From Paramarasmius palmivorus (Eukaryota > Basidiomycota > Agaricomycetes > Agaricales > Marasmiaceae): a DNA stretch of 64,000 bases. Each line of letters begins with the position of its first letter. Positions within the stretch are counted from its first letter, which is position 1. Position numbers and translations under genes: made by a program. Of the stretch, positions 57,484-64,000 are shown piece by piece. The notes below the pieces were generated by a model. It was not told where the DNA came from, did no database searches, and saw only the letters and a list, made by a program, of their open reading frames with translations. The DNA lies in assembly GCA_037176845.1 (NCBI GenBank), contig JAYKXP010000002.1:558001-622000 (forward strand). The letters run 5' to 3'.

Positions 57484-59854
57484 CTATATCGCTTCGCTCT
57501 CATCGCTGTTCAAAATGAACTTCGTGAAGAACCTGATCTGTTCGATGATGGATTCTCCACGGACAGCTTCAAGGCAGAAATCTATAAGTTATCGCCGAAT
57601 TAAAACGAATGGAGGTTTTACCTTCATTCACAGTGTGCAAACCGTTGTACAGATCATCCCTATCACCGCGATGAGAATAGCGGAAGATGTGCCGCGTCAG
57701 GTTCCAGTAAAAGCGCGTGTCTGAAATACTTTAACATGAAAGGCTGACGATGTCAGAACGCAAATGATTCGTACCTGTGTTTCCTAGAGAAAAGGCCCTT
57801 AACATGACAGATATATTATCGTGAGACACGACAACTCACCAAGTCCCAGGGACGGCGTACTTATCACATCCGCGGCTTTATACCTCGACGAACTCTGCAG
57901 CGTTGACTTTATAGTCCCTGAAAGCAACTCATATGGCGCGCCTTGAACCGGTGACACAGGTGACGGTTCCAGTGCCGAGTACAACCCATCGGATAGAATC
58001 ACTTGCCCTGCAGCACCGTCTACGACGTTTCTCCCAAATGCATTGACGGACAGGTTATACTCCGCCGCAATGGGAAGTACCAGCTTTGTGAGGTGCTCTT
58101 GCACATCGGAGGTCGAGCTGAGACGCCAGTCAGGGGAAACTGGGAACTAAAAACTTGAAGGTACTTGCCTATGTTCTGCAATCCTATGATTGATGATAAC
58201 CGACGCGATTTCAGGGAGAGCGTTGACCTTCACACCTCCCTGAATTACATCCACCGCCTGCGTCGTCTTGAGTAGAACACCAAAGAACGGCTCCGCCTTG
58301 ATCAGCTTGTTTTTGAAACGTTCCAAAGCCCGATCGTCAACCATAGCCCACCGCGCAAGTGATTTTACACGTGGTGAGAACTTGTCGCCACCATAAGCAA
58401 CCGTACATAAGGCATTCGGTAATCCAGCCCCAGAGCGTATAAATTTGGGTTGATGTGGATGTTTTTCGATTTCGACGATGAGCATTGATAGCAGGCCTAT
58501 GCTCTGGACAGGTGTTACGATATAACTTGAATTGAAAATGAAGATTACACACGGTATGATCAGGAGGAACACTAGAGTGACCACCTGGAGTGAGAACTTC
58601 GATTTTGACATCAATGTAGCCCTTTTCTGATATGCCAGGTAAGGCGAAAATGATACCACCATCCGAGTTCTCACCGTATCCCTCTAGAACGCGTCAGATC
58701 GTGAACGTTTACGGGAAACCGTAGGTACGTTTACCTCCTTCATCTAGCAATAAGGCGAACGCGTCTTGCCCGTAGGTTTCTTCCAAGTACACGGCTAGTT
58801 TGCCCGCTCCCTGTATACGAGCTTCAGATGCTCGTCGAAGTGTGTCAAAGATAGGGTAGTTACTTCAGTTCCGGCTGCTTCCTCGTCTATCCCAAATGCG
58901 AGCACGATAGTTCTTCGAGGCTTGAATCCGGCTTCGAGTAATGTATTGACAGTGATCCTTGAGTCGAACGTAAGGTCCGTCAATATGGGAGAATGAAAGT
59001 AGAACTGACAGCTGGGATATGAGGTCGGCTTTATCGTCTGCACTTCCTCTTCCCCAGATCCAAGTCCCTGAAAGATACGAATATGAATATTGAGTTATAA
59101 TGTACTCAAGTAACAGGCATACCGTCGAAATGTCCCGAGTAAGGTGGATATATCCACTGATTCACAGTACTTGCATCGACTGGGACTACATCTAGGGCAC
59201 ACTATGTGAGGTATGGTTCTCAGAACCGGATTGACAGACCGACCTTGATGAGCAGCAAGTAAAATGGGTTTTAATTGACTTTCAGAGCCCTGCCAATGGA
59301 ATATGAGACCGTATGTGTTTACTTTTGTGACCTTGAGCTCCGTATAGCTGACGAAAATGGTCAGTATGTTGAAAGAGATCCTGGGGTAGATGTCACTGAC
59401 ACGCGGGGAAACGATGATTCGAGATAACCGTGCAAATCCTTGAATACATCCCATCTAGGGTCTTCGCCAACTGGTAGGAGATCGTCGTAAGATTCTGAGC
59501 TAAAGTAGAGTATCAAAAGGTCGCTTTCACAGAAAATTTGGACGAAACCTACGGTATACGGATTGCGCCTCCCAGCAATTCGTACGCGTTCGACTTGAAC
59601 GATGCTGTTTGAAAAAGCGAGTCGAGTTCTTCGTCGAGTTTTTGGTGTATCAATGGGAACAGAGGAGCAGCCTGAGGGCATGTCATGGACGAATTTTCAT
59701 AGGCTTGTGGTATTGAACGGATTGTCCACTCCCAGTCATCGAATCGACCAACTTGATAAAAGACAGCGCACAAGAGCAAGATTCCTGCCAGCCAGACACG
59801 TTTCCGGTACGTGAATCTCGTAGTGAGAGCATCAGAGACCGCCTTTTCTGCCAT
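57484..59854 (-). CDS. Vacuolar carboxypeptidase S-like M20 metallopeptidase, copy 2
   Basis: Starts MAEKAVSDALTTRF with a membrane helix (LAGILLLCAVFYQVG), then the M20 domain: AAHQD, GRGSADDK, IDEEAAGTE, a dimerisation insert with TPGGHSS, INHRIAEH, and a C terminus NTDTRFYWNLTRHIFRYSH to IRFFTKFILNSDESEAI. Domain order and many introns match copy 1 at 33875, but identity is clearly reduced, so this is an older duplicate placed 21 kb away in the opposite direction. Expected role is release of C-terminal amino acids in the vacuole. Exon junctions were traced at the ends and at catalytic blocks, not at every site. Confidence 0.9.
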
Positions 59855-60041
59855 TTCAGATAGCGGATTAGTACTGAGTTTGATAACATCCTAGCCTAAT
59901 TCAAATGGAGGAGAGGAGGACCAATGGCAAATGCCTGTAACACACCGAACGGCATTGGTCAATGTGCCGCCAACGGAGCGTCGCGTGATTTCCGGCGATA
60001 AGCGGGTGGTCCTGATTTTCAGCAAGGGTTAGGGTTAAACA

Positions 60042-62099
60042 ATGGGTACTCGTCCGGTCATGATGTTTTCAGCAAGACACGAGAAGATGCAATTGGCTGG
60101 GTCCGCGCAAGTCCCTTGCACTGCGACCTGCACGACTGATCCCCCCCGGTCTAATTTCCCTGGTAAATCTAACTCCAGCGGCCCGATATCTTTCCAGTGC
60201 TGCGCCATGTCACTGTTCGACTATTCTACCCATCGAATCCCCGCAAATACTTCCTCGGATGCGCCTGCAGGACATAAATGCACCGACTGTGTATCTGAAT
60301 ATTCTACATCTTCGATGGATATGACCGCTCAATGCACTGATCAATGCGTCGTCATTACTTGCGATGATCCAGCTCACGATACCAGAGATTGCTCCGGAGC
60401 AGGTGGGGACGGTAGTTGCTGTGATGTCGTATGTAACAGCGCCGACTCATGCAACGATGAGGAATGCCAAGAGCTAGTAAGTGGTCCTCGCTCAAACTCA
60501 TGTTCAAAGTATCTGATGTTCGCTATAGTTCCCAGGATGTTGCTCGGATATCTGCTCGTATCTGCAGGACCCACATCAACAAAATCAGAGCGAAGGCGAA
60601 TGGCTAGAAGCGTTCTTATGCTCATGTAACAAGAATCATGAACCCCATTCTCACCCCTACTATCCCCATCCCACGGACGTCTTATCCAATGGTCACTTTC
60701 ACCCCTCACCTTCCTACAACCCAAGTGATACGCCTATGCAATCACCTACATTATCCTTCCATCCTACGCAATATTCCCAGTATCCTCACACATCAGGCGC
60801 TTTAACTTCCCTACACCATGCCTCTCCGTTCTCCTCATCTCCTGCTTTTAGCTCTCTAGCTGACGGTCCGTCCGCTGGTCCTTCTTCACCGTTACCCTTG
60901 TCGTGCATGTGGGGAAACTGCCAAGCGCGATTTGCCACATCAGAGCAACTCGTCGAGCACGTAAATACCCAACATCTATCCCCTACACAACCTGTTGCGC
61001 CAGAGCAGCAACAGATATCATGTCTCTGGGAAGGCTGCCACCAGCTATTTCCAGAGCTCGTTTCTTCACAAGGTACCCACTCGCACGTGGGCAGCTTGGC
61101 CACTCACCTGCTGGAGAGCCATCTCAACTACTCCAGTATTCCCGGTTCGAGTCAACCGACACAAAGCCAGCCTACTTTCCAGGAAGCGTTCCCAGAGGAT
61201 TTCTCTTTCCCTCAACAAGACGACACCGCCCAAAACGTCTCGGAGATAGCATCTTCGCGGTCGGTTACACCTGCAAATACCGACTCGGAATCGCCGTCCC
61301 TACCGCACCACGATTGCAATGGCACACATGTTTGCCACTGGAAATCTTGTGGCAAAACGTTCGATTCGTGCCTTCAGCTGACAGAACATCTAACCGCTGT
61401 TCACGTTGGTTCTGGAAAGCCACATTACGAGTGCCTATGGAAGGACTGTAATCGTAATGGATCCCACTGTTTCACGAGCAAGCAGAAGATATGTCGACAT
61501 TTACAGGTGAGTTATTTGTTGACGATCCCATGAACCATTGGTCGAACTAGTCCACAGTCTCACACCGGCCACCGGCCATTTCAATGTAAAATCTGCCAAC
61601 AAAACTTTTCAGAGGCAGCTACTCTACAACAACACATGCGAAGGCATACACAAGAGAGTAGGTGCTATTTTCTTACCTACTGGATGTAACTAACATCCTT
61701 TGTAGAACCTTACGTCTGCGACTATCCTGGCTGTGGAAAGGCATTCGCTATTACCGGTGCACTGACAATCCACAAACGAACGCATAATGGTCACAAGCCA
61801 TTCAAGTGTACCTATTGCGATCGGTAAGCAGATCTAGCGAGCCTCCGTGCTGGACGACCATTAATCTATCCTCAAAGGGCATTCTCCGAGTCGTCTAATC
61901 TATCAAAACATGTATGTATTCCTCCACCTGGTTTCACGCTCCCTTTTTCTCATCTTTCCGCTAGTTGCGCACTCATACAGGCGCACGGCCGTATGTTTGT
62001 TCTGAACCTGATTGTAAAAAGTCCTTTGCACGTCCGGATCAACTAACTAGACATATGAATGTGCACAAGAAGAAGGCGGCTAGCAACAAAACGGGGTAG
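60042..62099 (+). CDS. ZAP1-like C2H2 zinc-finger transcription factor
   Basis: Six exons (60042-60476, 60529-61506, 61558-61657, 61706-61823, 61878-61911, 61965-62099) close in phase to 599 residues. The N-terminal third is Cys-rich ([38 protein letters not shown]). Two isolated fingers follow (CMWGNC, CLWEGC), then a cluster of further C2H2 fingers ([50 protein letters not shown]) with TGxRPxxC linkers. The pattern of paired CxW fingers ahead of a DNA-binding cluster is that of yeast Zap1, which senses zinc and activates uptake genes. A start at 60042 is first in frame; an internal Met near 60207 is possible. Confidence 0.87.
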
Positions 62100-62313
62100 C
62101 ATCATTGTAAAGAGTACGAGTAAGAAGGACGCTGCTGCGATCACTGTCGATGTTGTACGTGTATTTGATCTAGGTGTAACTGAATGTTTAGAAGATGTAC
62201 ATGACATTCTTGCTTGCTAGTATTACAGAGGGTCCTACTTAAGTAGAAGAATACGTGAAAGAAAGATTCCATCTAACCAAATACACAATAAAGTTGTAAA
62301 AGAAAGGAAATTG

Positions 62314-63254
62314 CTAGAACTCTGCTAACCGTGGCTCCGGGGGCTGTTGTTCGTCCTCAATGGGCAGTGAGAAATGAACAACTTCGGACTTTAGCTGTCC
62401 AGGTGGAGATGTTGGTGTCATCGGGATTGGGATAGCAACAGGATTCGAGGGGGCCGCAAGGCCAGTGGTGGGCTTTGTTAAGATCACTTTCCCTGTACAT
62501 TCCAGTTAGCCCCCACAGATTCTTGAATGTTTAAGCCTAAAAAGACCGCACCTAATCTCTTCATCGTGTCATATCCTTTGACCCTGACCTTGTCATACGC
62601 AGGGCTGACAGTCGCACCTTCATCAAACACAACATAGTCCACACGCCATTCTCGTGTGAATCCCTCTTCAATTTGCCAAGGCGCATCTGGGAGTACTTCA
62701 TCTACCCATCTACAGTGTCGCAATACTTCGCATCTTTCCACATGGGGGACCGTGGTGGGGTATCCGTACGAGTCGCATAATTCATCAGCAAATACTCCGA
62801 CAATAAGGTGAACAGACGGGAACGAGAGTTTGGCCTGTCGGAGCTGGAGCGCGTGGCTGGGGAACGAGATAACCATCAAGTTAATATATATGTATAGGTA
62901 TGGAGTAAGAAGTGTGAAAACGCACCCAGCGTTAAACCCATCATAAATTCCGTCCACATAAATCCGCTTAGTTCTGTGTTGATCTGTACTGAGGCTCTGC
63001 CGTCTAGACTTGATAGTGCCGTTTCCCGTATGTATAGGTGTTGAGATTCCGAGAGCGGTACGGGTGTTATTTTGTATTTCCTGAGCGGTCAGGCGTACTG
63101 TTGCAAACTTCTCTTGGGCTTCTTGTGTAGGCGGCGGTTCGGTTATGGTTCCCGGAAGCATGTCTGCGATGCTGGAATCCAAAGAACGGTGCCCAGGGTC
63201 TGATATGACATCGTAGTCAGAGAGGTCGTCGCTCAGAACAGATGACGCGTCCAT
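62314..63254 (-). CDS. Choline-phosphate cytidylyltransferase-like protein with degenerate active site
   Basis: Three exons (63254-62926, 62856-62552, 62492-62314) close in phase to 270 residues. The core RIYVDGIYDGFNAGHALQ, HLIVGVFADEL, HCRWVDEVLPDAPW and DYVVFDEG is plainly the CTP:phosphocholine cytidylyltransferase fold. However, the HxGH nucleotide-binding signature is NAGH (108-111), and the RTEGIST motif is replaced by a region reading TKPTTGLA. The intron falls inside the signature and was checked: splicing gives N-A-G-H. The C-terminal amphipathic lipid-binding domain is reduced to a Pro-rich tail. It could be a regulatory or catalytically altered paralogue. Confidence 0.82.
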
Positions 63255-63644
63255 GGGGATGGTAGATGTAAAGAAGGAAGCAGAGTAACGAGATCCAGTG
63301 ACGAGGGCCTCATGCAGATAAGGTAAGCCTGGAGCATGACCATCATCTATAGAACGAGTAAGTTAATATTCTTTCCTGTTTTTAGCCAGTAAAATACATG
63401 GTCTATAGAGAAGATTGACTTGCCAGGGAGTTAAAGAGTTGAATTCCTAGTGGTCTGGTGGTAGTAGGAAGGCAAGCATTGAGGCCAACTTTCTGTTTGG
63501 CGACGCAGCCGGAAAAACTGGCGGGCCGGCATTTCCACTTTTCAGGGAATTTGCCGCTTTTCTCGACTTCGACATCAGCGGTACGGATGCCCGTCGAGAT
63601 ACCCTGCTTTTGCATCGTCTTCGACGTCGCCCACCATCATCGAC
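63255..63644. promoter_or_regulatory. Divergent promoter of the CCT-like and aldolase genes
   Basis: About 390 bp between divergent start codons. No specific element recognised. Overlapping minus-strand frames here have no domain. Confidence 0.35.
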
Positions 63645-64000
63645 ATGCCCAAAGCACCTCCTTCTGGCGTTTATGTGCCCGCTGTACTCTTCCATCAAGA
63701 TAACGAAGAGATCGATATACCTGCAACAAAGGCACATTACCTACGTCTGGCCCAGGTAGATTATCCGAGTGCTTGTTGTATACATTTGAACTACTCTTGC
63801 TAATGTTCAAGGTTTAGGGTGGTGTCACCGGGATTCTAGTCCAAGGAAGCAACGGAGAGGCTCAGTTTCTCTCACACGAAGAACGTAGATTGGCAATTCG
63901 TTTAGCACGAACGACCCTGGACGAGAACAGCTTCCCAAATGTCTTGGTCATTGCTGGAACTGGTGCTCAGTCTACCAAGGAGACCATTAAGCTCTGCATC
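63645..64000 (+). CDS. DHDPS-family aldolase/lyase, N-terminal part (cut by right edge)
   Basis: Exon 1 (63645-63755) begins MPKAPPSGVYVPAVLFHQ and joins exon 2 (from 63818) across a 62-nt GTAGAT...TTTAG intron. The residues GGVTGILVQGSNGEAQFLSH and VLVIAGTGAQSTKETI are the start of the (beta/alpha)8 barrel of the dihydrodipicolinate synthase / N-acetylneuraminate lyase family. Fungi lack lysine synthesis by DapA, so roles such as 4-hydroxy-2-oxoglutarate aldolase or sugar-acid catabolism are likelier. The Schiff-base Lys lies beyond the window. Confidence 0.85.

Noticed and set aside
60024..60040. Telomeric-type TTAGGG repeats (GGGTTAGGGTTA)
   Set aside because: Only two units next to a gene start; too short to be more than chance.
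1..64000. CRISPR arrays, insertion sequences, operons, prophage
   Set aside because: The window is eukaryotic nuclear DNA with spliceosomal introns; no regularly spaced repeats or transposase genes were seen.

Overview
The window looks like a piece of a mushroom-forming basidiomycete (Agaricomycetes) chromosome. Genes are dense, on both strands, and broken by many short GT-AG introns of about 46-60 nt. The gene content is typical: F-box multigene families, a NACHT STAND protein, a multi-exon P450, an M50B-like membrane protease, tandem MFS pumps and a ZAP1-like zinc-finger factor. The genus cannot be told from the sequence alone.

Layout. 0-9.5 kb: an accessory block with four members of one F-box family (a partial gene at the left edge, two full-length genes with broken frames, one 5' relic), a kinase-like gene with one frame break, and a C2H2 factor. 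9.8-12.2 kb: a NACHT ATPase. 12.7-14.9 kb: GLE1 (mRNA export). 15.1-16.0 kb: two tRNA-derived SINE-like elements facing away from each other. 16.1-18.2 kb: a 12-exon cytochrome P450. 19.7-24.6 kb: a small gene and an F-BAR/DEP/RhoGAP protein. 26.1-36.2 kb, all on the plus strand: mitochondrial ribosomal protein mL44, vacuolar membrane protease PFF1, a half-size ABC transporter and a vacuolar carboxypeptidase S-like M20 peptidase. 36.4-38.9 kb: a divergent histone H2A and an M50B-like protease. 39.2-51.4 kb: core genes QNS1, SEC6 and COQ6, mixed with F-box/LRR-like and coiled-coil genes. 52.2-57.3 kb: two tandem MFS transporters. 57.5-59.9 kb: a second M20 peptidase in inverse orientation. 60.0-64.0 kb: a ZAP1-like regulator, a choline-phosphate cytidylyltransferase-like protein with a degenerate active site, and the start of a DHDPS-family aldolase cut by the right edge.

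The genes do not form one obvious pathway. Three themes recur. Vacuolar proteolysis is represented by PFF1 and two CPS-like peptidases, with the ABC transporter between PFF1 and the first peptidase. Local duplication has affected the F-box, MFS and M20 families. Unusual splicing is seen as a 3-nt microexon in QNS1, an exon consisting only of ATG in the H2A gene, and probable GC-AG introns in three genes. Four genes carry single frame breaks. Three of these lie in short homopolymers and one is in the core gene COQ6, so base-calling error must be excluded before calling pseudogenes. Exon coordinates come from reading splice sites and checking that codon phase closes; none was confirmed with transcripts.
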